NCBI RefSeq assembly: GCF_048007035.1
Contig: NZ_CP180355.1
Span: 5,580,001 to 5,644,000 of the forward strand
DNA: 64,000 nucleotides
DNA from: Imperialibacter sp963977595
Lineage (GTDB): Bacteria; Bacteroidota; Bacteroidia; Cytophagales; Cyclobacteriaceae
Direction: 5' to 3'
This document shows positions 14,705 to 23,454 of this stretch, piece by piece. Under the pieces are notes generated by a model that saw only the letters and a program-made list of their open reading frames with translations, was not told the DNA's origin and did not search any database. Made by a program: the position numbers and the translations under genes. Within the stretch, counting starts at the first letter, position 1. Each line of letters begins with the position of its first letter.

Positions 14705-17317
14705 ATGTATCTAAAAAGAGGATTCCTGGCCATGCTATCAGCGTTTTGCCTGATGATGGTCAACACAACATTTGCTCAAATTCCCACGCCGGAGTCACAT
14801 TTCGGCTTCCAGGTGGGTGCCGACTACAAACTATTCAATCACCAGCAGCAGATGGATTATTTCCAGAAGCTGGATGCTGCGTCGGACAGGGTGCTGATGA
14901 AGGAGATTGGCAAAACCACACTCGGCAAACCGATGGTGGTGGTGTTTATTTCGAGTGAAGACAACATCAAAAACCTTGAGAAATACCGAAAGATAAGTGA
15001 AGACCTGGCCCGGGTGAGGGTAGATGAAGCCACTGCCCGCAAGTACAGCGAGGAAGGCAAGGCAGTCATCTGGATCGATGGCGGCCTGCATGCTACCGAG
15101 CGTGCCGGTGCCCAAATGACACCGGAGCTGGCCTACAGAGTGGCCACAGAAGAAACTTCGGAAATGAAGAAAATCCGTGAGGAGGTCATCTTCATTTTGA
15201 TGCCCAGCATGAACCCCGATGGATTGAATATCGTAGAAAGCTGGTACAAAAAGAACCTGGGCACGCCGTGGGAAACGACGAACCCGCCGTGGTTGTACCA
15301 CCACTTTATTGGCCACGACAACAACCGTGACTGGTTCATGAACAATATGCCGGAGAGCTACCACGTGAACGAAGTGCTGTACAACGAGTGGTATCCGCAG
15401 ATTGTGTACAACCAGCACCAGACGTCACCAGGCTGGGCAAGGATTTTCCTTCCGCCTTTTGACAACCCTGTCAACCCCAATATTCACCCCGGCGCTACCA
15501 CGGGCACCAATTTGGTAGGCACAGCCATGGCTAACCGCTTTGCGCTGGAAAGAAAGCCCGGTGTGATCTCCAACCACACCTTCAGCATGTGGTGGAACGG
15601 CGGCATGCGTACCGTGCCTTATTTCCACAATATGATTGGTATTCTGACGGAAACCGGCCATGCCACGCCAACACCCCGTTTCTACGATCCCGATTCTATT
15701 CCCAAGTATATCCGTGGCCTGGGTGGTTCCAAGCCTACCGACGGCACGCACATTTTCTACTCCGACCCATGGAAGGGTGGGGAGTCGCATTTCAGAGATG
15801 CCGTGGACTATATGATCACAGGCTCACTGGCCGTGCTTGACCTGGCCGCCGATCGCAAGGAGCATTACCTGTACAATATCTACAGCATGGGGAAAGATGC
15901 CATCGAAGCGAAGCTGCTGGAGAACAGCTTTGCCTACGTGATCCCTGCAGAGCAGTTCGATAGAGGGGAGGCCCGCAACCTGGTAAATATTTTGCGCCAG
16001 GGTGGCGTGGAAATGCACAAGGCCACGAAGTCGTTTATGGCGAATGGGAAGCAATATGCCGCAGGCTCTTATATTGCTTATTCAGCTCAGGCATTCCGTC
16101 CTTATCTGGTCGATTTGATGGAGAAGCAAAGCTATCCTGATCTTAGAATCAGTCCAGGTGGCCCTCCAATTCCTCCGTATGACCTTGCAGGCTGGACATT
16201 GCCTATGCAAATGGGCGTGACGGTGGACAAGATCATGGAGAAGTTTACCGCCAGCACGGAAGAAATTAAAACGAGAGAGCCTGTTACAGCCGGTAAGGTA
16301 TCGGGCAAGTCGGGCTACGGTTATAGCCTCACCACCAACGAAAACTCTGCCATCAAAGCCGTTAACTTCCTACTGGCCAGGGGCGAAAAAGTAAGCAGAC
16401 TGGCTGCGAAGCAAGGCGACATGGCTGCCGGTACTTTCGTTGTAGAAAAGAGTGGCTCTACCGATGCCAATGTTTCGGAAGCGTCGAAAACGTATGGTGT
16501 AGACTTTGCTGGCCTTGCAGCCAAGCCCGCAGGCACGCTGAAAGCCATCAAGCTACCAAAAGTTGGCTTGTACAAAACATGGCAGGCCAACATGGACGAA
16601 GGCTGGACCCGCTGGTTGCTGCAGGACTACGGCTTCCCGCTGGACACACTGCACGACAACGATGTGCGCACCAAAGACCTTTCACAGTATGACGCCATCA
16701 TTATCCCTGACCAGCGTCCTGATGGCATCCTCAATGGCTACTCGTTTGGCTTTATGCCGCCGGAATACACAGGTGGAATGGGCATCGACGGGCTCGCAGC
16801 CATCAAAAACTACGTGGCCAACGGTGGCCAGCTGATCACCTTTGATGAAGCCAGCGACTTTGCGGTCGACCAGTTTGGCCTGTCTTTGCGAAGTACTACC
16901 AACGGGCTGTCGCCGAACACCTTCTTTATACCAGGTTCGCTCATCAGAACCAATGTGGATACCAATCATAGCCTTGCCTATGGTGTGCAAGCTGAAGTGG
17001 CTGCATCGTTTAACCAAAGCCGTGCCTACAGCAGAGTAGTGAAGGACAATGAAGGGGAGGGTGGAAAGGAGCCATCGGTGAAACAGGCGCCAGAGCCGCC
17101 GCTGGAGATTGTGGCTACCTATGCCAAAGACAAGCTGCTGATGAGTGGCTGGGCCATGGGGCAAGACAAGTATATTGGTTCTAAGGCAGCTGTGATCAAA
17201 GCTGGATATGGTAGTGGTAGCATTGTTCTGTTCGCTTTCCGTCCGCAGTTCAGAGGCCAGCCAAGGGCTACTTACAAGCTGATCTTCAATGCGATTTATG
17301 AAGGCACGATGGAGTAG
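14705..17317 (+). CDS. Secreted M14 family zinc carboxypeptidase-like protein
   Basis: 870 residues with a signal peptide (cleavage near AFC...TTFAQ, about residue 25). The M14 core shows H129-x2-E132 (GGLHATERAG), N160-P-D-G163, R208 in the GHDNNRDW motif, the third zinc ligand H238 in YNQHQ, and the catalytic E326 in LTETGHA. The downstream ~450 residues resemble the long C-terminal region of Bacteroidota M14 proteins, with a domain rich in Asp/Gly near 590-760 that I do not assign. It probably trims peptides outside the cytoplasm. It reads alone. Confidence 0.85.
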   Translation: MYLKRGFLAMLSAFCLMMVNTTFAQIPTPESHFGFQVGADYKLFNHQQQMDYFQKLDAASDRVLMKEIGKTTLGKPMVVVFISSEDNIKNLEKYRKISEDLARVRVDEATARKYSEEGKAVIWIDGGLHATERAGAQMTPELAYRVATEETSEMKKIREEVIFILMPSMNPDGLNIVESWYKKNLGTPWETTNPPWLYHHFIGHDNNRDWFMNNMPESYHVNEVLYNEWYPQIVYNQHQTSPGWARIFLPPFDNPVNPNIHPGATTGTNLVGTAMANRFALERKPGVISNHTFSMWWNGGMRTVPYFHNMIGILTETGHATPTPRFYDPDSIPKYIRGLGGSKPTDGTHIFYSDPWKGGESHFRDAVDYMITGSLAVLDLAADRKEHYLYNIYSMGKDAIEAKLLENSFAYVIPAEQFDRGEARNLVNILRQGGVEMHKATKSFMANGKQYAAGSYIAYSAQAFRPYLVDLMEKQSYPDLRISPGGPPIPPYDLAGWTLPMQMGVTVDKIMEKFTASTEEIKTREPVTAGKVSGKSGYGYSLTTNENSAIKAVNFLLARGEKVSRLAAKQGDMAAGTFVVEKSGSTDANVSEASKTYGVDFAGLAAKPAGTLKAIKLPKVGLYKTWQANMDEGWTRWLLQDYGFPLDTLHDNDVRTKDLSQYDAIIIPDQRPDGILNGYSFGFMPPEYTGGMGIDGLAAIKNYVANGGQLITFDEASDFAVDQFGLSLRSTTNGLSPNTFFIPGSLIRTNVDTNHSLAYGVQAEVAASFNQSRAYSRVVKDNEGEGGKEPSVKQAPEPPLEIVATYAKDKLLMSGWAMGQDKYIGSKAAVIKAGYGSGSIVLFAFRPQFRGQPRATYKLIFNAIYEGTME

Positions 17318-17368
17318 GGTGATATTTTAGGTTGACATTATTAAACCGAAACAAAAAACACCACCTGC

Positions 17369-17532
17369 CGGTTATTGCGAGGAGCCTTTGGTAGTTCTCA
17401 TTGTGTGTTTGATTCCGCCTGGCGACGAAGCAATCTGTCTTTTAGGACTTCGCTTCTAAATGAGCAGATTGCCACGGCAGGACTCGGAATATCCACACAA
17501 TAGAAGAATAATTGCCAGCCTCGCAATAACCG
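17369..17532. repeat. REP-like palindromic element, copy 1
   Basis: Outer arms CGGTTATTGCGAGG (17369-17382... starting 17369) and CCTCGCAATAACCG (17519-17532) are perfect 14-bp inverted repeats. They enclose an inner palindrome GCAATCTGTC...AGATTGCC (about 17430-17474). It is followed by a CCAAATTTGGGTTAGCGAGA tail also seen after copies 2 and 3. It belongs to the widespread bacterial repeat type with ATTGCGAG ends and GCAATCT centres. It fills the left half of the 572-bp gap before the permease gene. Confidence 0.7.
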
Positions 17533-17583
17533 CCAAATTTGGGTTAGCGAGAAACCAATTTCGAAGCACTCCACATTCCCTGC

Positions 17584-17744
17584 CGGTAATTGCGAGTCAT
17601 TGTTCCTTATATTGATTGTGTCAAGAATGGTAGAGTGATGTGGCAATCTGTCCATTAGAATACCGCTCCGGAATTGGCAGATTGCCACGTTCGCTTGAGA
17701 ATGCTTGAACGGACAGGCTTTCATTTGCTCCCTCGCAATAACCG
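17584..17744. repeat. REP-like palindromic element, copy 2
   Basis: Arms CGGTAATTGCGAG (17584-17596) and CTCGCAATAACCG (17732-17744) enclose the inner palindrome GTGGCAATCTGTCC...GGCAGATTGCCAC (about 17639-17688). A tail TCAAGTTTGGGTTGGAGTGA follows, corresponding to the tail of copy 1. It lies directly upstream of the permease gene, 146 bp before its start. The inner palindrome and flanking AAGAATGGT-GAGTGA string are shared with copy 3 at 20298-20533. Confidence 0.7.
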
Positions 17745-17889
17745 TCAAGTTTGGGTTGGAGTGAACATACCGAAGCGAATTCCGTCAGGTTGGCTCAGCC
17801 TTTTAACACTTCTTAACCCTTTTTAACCGGGCATTAACATTAGTCGGTTTTTTGGTGTCGTACCTTGGCAGCAACTAATCGAACAGCCA

Positions 17890-20283
17890 ATGACCACTTT
17901 TTTACGCACTGCCTTCAGGGTTTTCAAAAAAGACAAAGCCTTCACGCTTATCAATATCCTCGGCCTTACTCTCGGCATCATGTCGGCCATCATCATCTTT
18001 CTGGTGGTGAAGCAGGAAATGAGCTATGATAAGTTTCATGTGAACCTTGAAAGGATTTACCGGGTCAACAGCCAAACCAGCCAAAAGGGTGGCTTTTCCT
18101 TTTTAACGGCTACACCCGGGCCGCTGGGGGAGGCGCTCGAAGCCGAAGTGCCCGGTGTGGAAGAAAGTGCCTGCACCTACTACCGGCGGGCGGGTAATTT
18201 TGTGATAGAAGTCGGTGGGCAAAAACGGGAGTTTACCGAAGCGGAAGGAGTGGCACTTTTGGGGCCTTCTTTTTTTAAGATGTTCAGCTTTGAGGTGCTC
18301 TCCGGGGACGTAAATGACCTCAACCTGCCCAACAAGGTGTTTCTTTCGGAGGCGATTGCTAAAAAGTTTTTCGCCATCAGCGATCCATCAGAAGCTGTAG
18401 GCCAAACGCTGAGAATGGACAATGACTTCACGCTTTCGGTGGCAGGGATTCTGAAAGACTTTCCGGCGAATACGGATTTCCCCTTTACCATTGTGGTGTC
18501 ACCCGAAACGCTCAAAGAGCAAATAGACTTCAACTCATGGAACAGGCTGGATAATTCCATGAACACGTATTTCATGCTGGCGGAGCAGGCCGATACCACT
18601 GGTTTTCAATCGCAGATCGACACGCTGATAGCTAAAAATGCAGGTTCTTTCTTCGCCAAGTTCTTTAATTTCGAGCTCCAGCCTTTGAGCCAGGTGCATT
18701 TCGATAACCATTTTAGCAACTACAACTCCAGGACGATTTCCAGCACAACCATTACCGGCATGATGGTGCTGGGGGCCTTTTTGCTGCTCACCGCTTGCAT
18801 CAACTTTATCAACCTGACCACAGCCAATGCTATGAAAAGAGGCAAGGAAGTAGGTATCAAAAAAGTGCTCGGCAGCTCTTCGGGCAACCTCATTGGGCAG
18901 TTCCTTGGCGAAACAACCTTGCTGGCACTTGTCTCTCTGCTGATGTCGATTCCACTGGCTTATCTGTTGAAACCGTATGTGGAAGACCTTATCGGCTTTC
19001 CGTTTCACTTTAGTTTGTTCAGCGACCCCATGGCAATCGGCTTTCTCGTGTTTCTTCTCGTTGCGGTGGTGTTGATTTCCGGTTTGTACCCTTCTTTGGT
19101 CATGGCAAGGTTTCGTCCTTCGCAAGTCATTAGAAGCGGGTTGTCGGGGAAAACGGGAAAAGGAAGTGTACTGCGAAAAGTACTTGTCATGTTCCAGTTT
19201 TTGATCTCGCAGGTGCTGATCATCGGCCTTTTCGTGATTTTTTCTCAGATGGACTATTTCATCAACAAGGACCTGGGTTTTGCCAAAGAAGGCGTTATCA
19301 ATATTCAGTTTCCAAAAGGAAAGCAGGGTAAAGGCACAGCATTCAAAGGCGCTGTTAAAAACGTGAGTGGTGTAGAAATGGCCACGCTGCAAAACGGGAG
19401 CCCCAGCTCACGCAGCCGCTGGGTGAGCACTTATTCCTTCGAGGGTTCATCGGAGGATACACCGTATTCTGCAGAGCTGAAATTCGGCGATAAAGATTAT
19501 ATCGACATGTACCAGCTTACCTTTCTGGCTGGCAGGGGCTTTCTTAGAGATGATTCCGTTACCGAAATTGTCGCCAATAGAAAAATGATCGAGGAAATGG
19601 GGTTTGCCAGCCCTGAAGAGGCGCTGAACGCTAAAGTGCTGCTTGGTGAATCCGGTGTGCCGATTGTGGGCGTAGTAGAGAACTATCATACCAATGGACT
19701 GAGGGAGCCTATCAAAGCAGGCTACATCTCCGCTAACCCGGAGTCTTTTGTGGAGGTTGGGATCAAGCTCAATATGTCGCAGGCGAAAGAGTCGTTGGCC
19801 AGCATAGAGAAGATTTGGAACGACATGTTTCCCAACGAGCCGTTCAAATATCAGTTTTTGGATGAAACAATCAGGAGTTTTTATGAGGCTGAACAACGGC
19901 TGGCAAAGGTGATAGGCGTTTTTACAGGCATAGCTATTTTTATTGGTTGTCTGGGGCTTTATGGCCTGGTATCGTTTGTCACTAACCAGCGCATGAAGGA
20001 GATCGGCATCAGGAAAGTGCTTGGAGCGGGCGTGTTTAACATCTTTTATATCATTTCCAGAGAGTTTGTAGTGCTGGTGGCTGTTGCGTTTATCGCAGCT
20101 GCACCCATTGCATTCCACTATACTTCGGAGTGGTTGGATGGGTTTGAGTACAGGGTAGAGGTGGAGTCGTTTGTATACGTAGCTGCAATTTTACTGAGTC
20201 TGGTGATAGCCCTATTCTCGGTCACGTTCAAAGCGCTGGCTGCGGCGAAAATTAATCCTGTAGATACGCTGAGGACGGAATAA
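17890..20283 (+). CDS. ABC transporter permease (MacB/FtsX type)
   Basis: 797 residues with the two-part layout of Bacteroidota FtsX-like permeases. An N-terminal membrane helix (FTLINILGLTLGIMSAIIIFL) leads to a MacB periplasmic core domain, a first FtsX block of three helices (about 290-420), a second helix-periplasmic domain (from VLVMFQFLISQVLIIGLFVIF) and a final FtsX block ending KALAAAKINPVDTLRTE. It would pair with an ATPase not present in the window, so it is an orphan permease. In this family the usual roles are macrolide or lipoprotein/peptide efflux, or stress signalling. Confidence 0.88.
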   Translation: MTTFLRTAFRVFKKDKAFTLINILGLTLGIMSAIIIFLVVKQEMSYDKFHVNLERIYRVNSQTSQKGGFSFLTATPGPLGEALEAEVPGVEESACTYYRRAGNFVIEVGGQKREFTEAEGVALLGPSFFKMFSFEVLSGDVNDLNLPNKVFLSEAIAKKFFAISDPSEAVGQTLRMDNDFTLSVAGILKDFPANTDFPFTIVVSPETLKEQIDFNSWNRLDNSMNTYFMLAEQADTTGFQSQIDTLIAKNAGSFFAKFFNFELQPLSQVHFDNHFSNYNSRTISSTTITGMMVLGAFLLLTACINFINLTTANAMKRGKEVGIKKVLGSSSGNLIGQFLGETTLLALVSLLMSIPLAYLLKPYVEDLIGFPFHFSLFSDPMAIGFLVFLLVAVVLISGLYPSLVMARFRPSQVIRSGLSGKTGKGSVLRKVLVMFQFLISQVLIIGLFVIFSQMDYFINKDLGFAKEGVINIQFPKGKQGKGTAFKGAVKNVSGVEMATLQNGSPSSRSRWVSTYSFEGSSEDTPYSAELKFGDKDYIDMYQLTFLAGRGFLRDDSVTEIVANRKMIEEMGFASPEEALNAKVLLGESGVPIVGVVENYHTNGLREPIKAGYISANPESFVEVGIKLNMSQAKESLASIEKIWNDMFPNEPFKYQFLDETIRSFYEAEQRLAKVIGVFTGIAIFIGCLGLYGLVSFVTNQRMKEIGIRKVLGAGVFNIFYIISREFVVLVAVAFIAAAPIAFHYTSEWLDGFEYRVEVESFVYVAAILLSLVIALFSVTFKALAAAKINPVDTLRTE

Positions 20284-20297
20284 GCACTTTCTGTAGG

Positions 20298-20533
20298 CTA
20301 TTGCAGGTCACAGGCAAGAATTTAATTACGTTAAGAATGGTTGAGTGACGAAGCAATCTTTCTGGTTAGACATCGCTACGGAATCAGCAGATTGCTTCTG
20401 TCGCTTAAAAAACCGCCAAATAGAGAGCCCAGAGATGGCTCCCTCAATGATGTCCGAGTCAGGGCTTTCATATGCTCCGTTCGGCCAGTGAGCGGGCAGG
20501 CGCAATAACCGGAAATTGGGGTTAGTGAGAAAC
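20298..20533. repeat. REP-like palindromic element, copy 3 (diverged)
   Basis: This copy follows the permease gene. It contains AAGAATGGTTGAGTGACGAA, the inner palindrome GAAGCAATCTTTC...GCAGATTGCTTC (about 20350-20399), GGGCTTTCATATGCTCC (also in copy 2 as GGCTTTCATTTGCTCC), and CGCAATAACCGG followed by AAATTGGGGTTAGTGAGA. Its left end is less clear. An apparent minus-strand ORF across it is an artefact. Confidence 0.6.
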
Positions 20534-20627
20534 AAAATACAGACTACGCCACCCACTGCGGTCAAATACCATCTTCCCTTCAATTTGATTTTTTTGCCTA
20601 TCTTTAAATAAATCATTTCCTGGTTGT

Positions 20628-21023
20628 ATGGATTACGTATTAAGAAAGCAGATAAGCCTGCTGATTGAACTCGCCCTATCTGACAATAAATTCGACCTTA
20701 GCGAAAAAGCTTACCTGATGAAGTTTGCATCAAGCCGTGGGGCCAAGAATTCTGAAATTGCCCGGATGATCAACAATCCAACACCTACTGGCTCACTGGA
20801 AATGCTGAATTGGATGCAGAAAATCGAACTGATGGTGAGCTGCGGCAAGGTGGTAGTAGCCGATGGTGTCATTGAGCCTGAAGAGCAAACTTTTATGTAC
20901 GAGGTGGCCAAAAAGATGGGTTTCAAAAAGGGCGTGGTCGATTACCTGCTGAAAAATGTGGATAGCATGCCAGAGAAGGAGCTCAAAGAGGGCTTCCTTG
21001 AATTTGCCGGACAGCCAGGCTAA
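20628..21023 (+). CDS. TerB-like protein (131 aa)
   Basis: 131 residues: a helical soluble protein resembling the TerB/TerB-like fold, with an acidic pair in an ALSDNKFDLSEKAYLMKFA helix and a second acidic loop VADGVIEPEEQTFMYEVAKK. TerB-like domains bind metals and are often linked to stress or membrane responses. Its stop overlaps by 4 bp the stop of the convergent hydrolase gene. Confidence 0.6.
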   Translation: MDYVLRKQISLLIELALSDNKFDLSEKAYLMKFASSRGAKNSEIARMINNPTPTGSLEMLNWMQKIELMVSCGKVVVADGVIEPEEQTFMYEVAKKMGFKKGVVDYLLKNVDSMPEKELKEGFLEFAGQPG

Positions 21024-21856
21024 GCAAGCTGTTGCTGAACCCAGTTGGCAACGAGACCAAGCACCTTTTCCCGGTCTACATCATAGTGTGTTTCGTGTTT
21101 AGAGGTTTTCCACTCCTGAAATGTGACGTAGCCTGGGGCCTTTGAAGCAAACTCCTTCGTAGCATCTATACTGGTTATTTTGTCCTGCCCGCCGTGAAAG
21201 GCCAGCACGGGAATATTGAGCTCGCCAGCCTTTCCAATGGCCTTTTCTCCTGCTTCTATTAAGCTCAATGAAAGCTGAGAAGTAATTCGGCTATGTACGA
21301 GGGGGTCGTTTTTGTATTTCTCTACTTCTGCCTCTATCGACGAAATTCCGTTAGGATCAAGCCCACTGGAAGCACTGAAGGAAGGCCAGATATTGCGCAT
21401 GATTTTCGCCAACTTCATCAGCAGCGGTGAAGGAGACATGGCCAGCCTTAGAAAAGGGGAGGAAAGAATAGCCCCCTGCAGTTCAAGTGTTTTTTTTGAC
21501 GTGAGAAAGTTCACGACCATGTTGCCTCCCATGCTATGGCCGTAGAGAAACATAGGTGTTTCTATGAACTCCACTCTGGCGGACTTCATCAAGTCTTCCA
21601 CATCCTCCAGCAGCAGGTCGTAGGACGGAGTATGCCCTTTTTTTCCTTCGGAATGACCATGCCCACGAAGATCCATACCGAACACAGCTATGCCTTGCCG
21701 TGTAAAAAACTCTGCAACATGCTGGTACCTGCCTATGTGTTCCCCATGCCCGTGCACAAGGCAGATCAAAGCTGATGGCTCCATGTCGGGCAACCAGGAG
21801 CGACCCTTTAGGTTGAGTCCGTCCCTGGAGATTATGTCGTAAGATTCCTCGGTCAT
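21020..21856 (-). CDS. Alpha/beta hydrolase, monoacylglycerol-lipase-like
   Basis: 278 residues. The oxyanion motif HGHGEHIGRY (35-44) is the signature of the monoglyceride-lipase/serine aminopeptidase S33 branch, and the nucleophile is S108 in YGHSMGG. The acid and base are probably Asp in HGGQDKIT and His in SKHETHYDVD. It likely releases fatty acid from monoacylglycerol or a lysophospholipid. It is convergent with and overlaps the TerB-like gene, and lies next to glpK, which would use the glycerol released (inference). Confidence 0.85.
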   Translation of the reverse strand: MTEESYDIISRDGLNLKGRSWLPDMEPSALICLVHGHGEHIGRYQHVAEFFTRQGIAVFGMDLRGHGHSEGKKGHTPSYDLLLEDVEDLMKSARVEFIETPMFLYGHSMGGNMVVNFLTSKKTLELQGAILSSPFLRLAMSPSPLLMKLAKIMRNIWPSFSASSGLDPNGISSIEAEVEKYKNDPLVHSRITSQLSLSLIEAGEKAIGKAGELNIPVLAFHGGQDKITSIDATKEFASKAPGYVTFQEWKTSKHETHYDVDREKVLGLVANWVQQQLA

Positions 21857-21957
21857 GCAGCCACTTCTGTATTTAGCTATTTATAACTGCCGTGAAGATA
21901 CGTCTGACTATCTTTTTTTTATTACTTTGATGCAAAAGTTTACCCTAATACACCCGA

Positions 21958-23454
21958 ATGATGCAAGGAAAGTATATCGTAGCCCTCGACCAGGGCACCA
22001 CAAGTTCACGTGCGATCATCTTCAATGCTGATGGGAGCATTCTCGGCAGCGCTCAGAAAGAATTCAGACAAATATTTCCCAAGCCAGGCTGGGTCGAGCA
22101 CGACCCCGACGAGATTTGGGCTACACAATGGGAGGTGTTCAAAAAGGCACTGGCCGACCACAAGGTAGCACCGTCGCAGATTGCCGCCATTGGCATCACC
22201 AACCAAAGGGAAACCACTGTGGTATGGGATAGAAAGACCGGCCAGCCTATTTTTAACGCCATTGTGTGGCAGGATCGCCGCACAGCCGAGATCTGCGAAA
22301 GGCTGAAAGCCGATGGCCACGAACAATACATCAGGGAGAACACCGGACTGGTGGTTGATGCCTATTTCTCAGGTACAAAAGTGCAGTGGATACTCGACAA
22401 TGTGGAAGGAGCCAGGAAGCGGGCGGAGAAGGGAGAACTTGCCTTTGGTACCATCGACTCGTGGCTAGTGTGGAAGCTCACTAATGGAAAGAAGCACGTT
22501 ACTGATTATACCAACGCCTCCAGAACACTGCTTTATAATATCAAGAAACTGGAATGGGATAGCACACTGCTGAAAGCCCTTAAAGTACCTGAGTCGCTGC
22601 TGCCTGAGGTGAAGCCGTCGTCGCACCACTTCGGTGACCTCGAAATGGACGGAGTGAAAATACCCATTGCCGGCATAGCGGGCGATCAGCAGGCGGCCTT
22701 GTTCGGGCAGGCTTGCTTTGAGCCGGGCATGGCTAAAAACACCTACGGCACGGGTTGCTTCATGCTGATGAATACAGGCACTAAAATGCAGCTGTCTCAC
22801 TCAGGACTGGTGAGCACAATAGGCTGGGGGCTTGATGGTAAAGTGACGTACGCTCTTGAGGGTAGTATTTTCATTGCGGGTGCAGCCGTACAGTGGCTGC
22901 GGGATGGGTTGAAGCTGATAGATGAAGCACCTGACTCGGAGTACTTTGCTGTAAAGGCTGGCGACTCAGAGGGAGTGTATGTAGTGCCAGCATTTGCCGG
23001 GTTGGGGGCTCCCTACTGGGATATGTATGCCAGAGGTGCCATTTTCGGATTGACCCGTGACACCGGCAAGAGCCATCTGGTAAAGGCCACGCTGGAATCG
23101 ATGGCCTACCAAACCAAAGACGTGCTGGAGGCGATGCAAAAAGATGCCGGCTTGTCCCTGAAAACCCTTAAGGTGGACGGTGGAGCTACGGCCAATAATT
23201 TTCTCATGCAGTTTCAGGCGGATATTTTAGGGGCCAATGTGGAGCGCCCAAGTATTATTGAGTCAACCGCCATGGGCGCTGCTTTTCTGGCAGGTATTGA
23301 AGTAGGATTGTGGAGTCAAAAGGAAATTGTGAAAAACAGAGAGATCAATAGAGTGTTTACTCCAGAGATGGAGGAGGGTGATAGAAAACGCCTGTACAAC
23401 GGGTGGAAAAGCGCCGTGAAACGCAGCATGGGCTGGTTGAAAGATGTGGAATAA
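21958..23454 (+). CDS. glpK: Glycerol kinase
   Basis: 498 residues, the usual length of the family (FGGY). The N-terminal VALDQGTTSSRAIIF phosphate-binding motif, the W-x-E-x-D-P-style GWVEHDPDEIW, the glycerol-site RRTAEICERL, and the C-terminal nucleotide motif DGGATANNFLMQFQADIL are all intact. It phosphorylates glycerol with ATP to glycerol-3-phosphate in the cytoplasm. Two ATGs in tandem start the gene; the first is taken. Its stop overlaps the start of the patatin gene by 11 bp. No glpF or glpD is nearby. Confidence 0.95.
   Translation: MMQGKYIVALDQGTTSSRAIIFNADGSILGSAQKEFRQIFPKPGWVEHDPDEIWATQWEVFKKALADHKVAPSQIAAIGITNQRETTVVWDRKTGQPIFNAIVWQDRRTAEICERLKADGHEQYIRENTGLVVDAYFSGTKVQWILDNVEGARKRAEKGELAFGTIDSWLVWKLTNGKKHVTDYTNASRTLLYNIKKLEWDSTLLKALKVPESLLPEVKPSSHHFGDLEMDGVKIPIAGIAGDQQAALFGQACFEPGMAKNTYGTGCFMLMNTGTKMQLSHSGLVSTIGWGLDGKVTYALEGSIFIAGAAVQWLRDGLKLIDEAPDSEYFAVKAGDSEGVYVVPAFAGLGAPYWDMYARGAIFGLTRDTGKSHLVKATLESMAYQTKDVLEAMQKDAGLSLKTLKVDGGATANNFLMQFQADILGANVERPSIIESTAMGAAFLAGIEVGLWSQKEIVKNREINRVFTPEMEEGDRKRLYNGWKSAVKRSMGWLKDVE

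Noticed and set aside
17398..17748. 116-aa minus-strand ORF
   Set aside because: It runs through the two REP-like palindromic elements; the apparent protein repeats simply mirror the DNA repeats.
20326..20616. 96-aa minus-strand ORF
   Set aside because: It lies across the third REP-like copy and an AT-rich leader, with no domain or conserved look.
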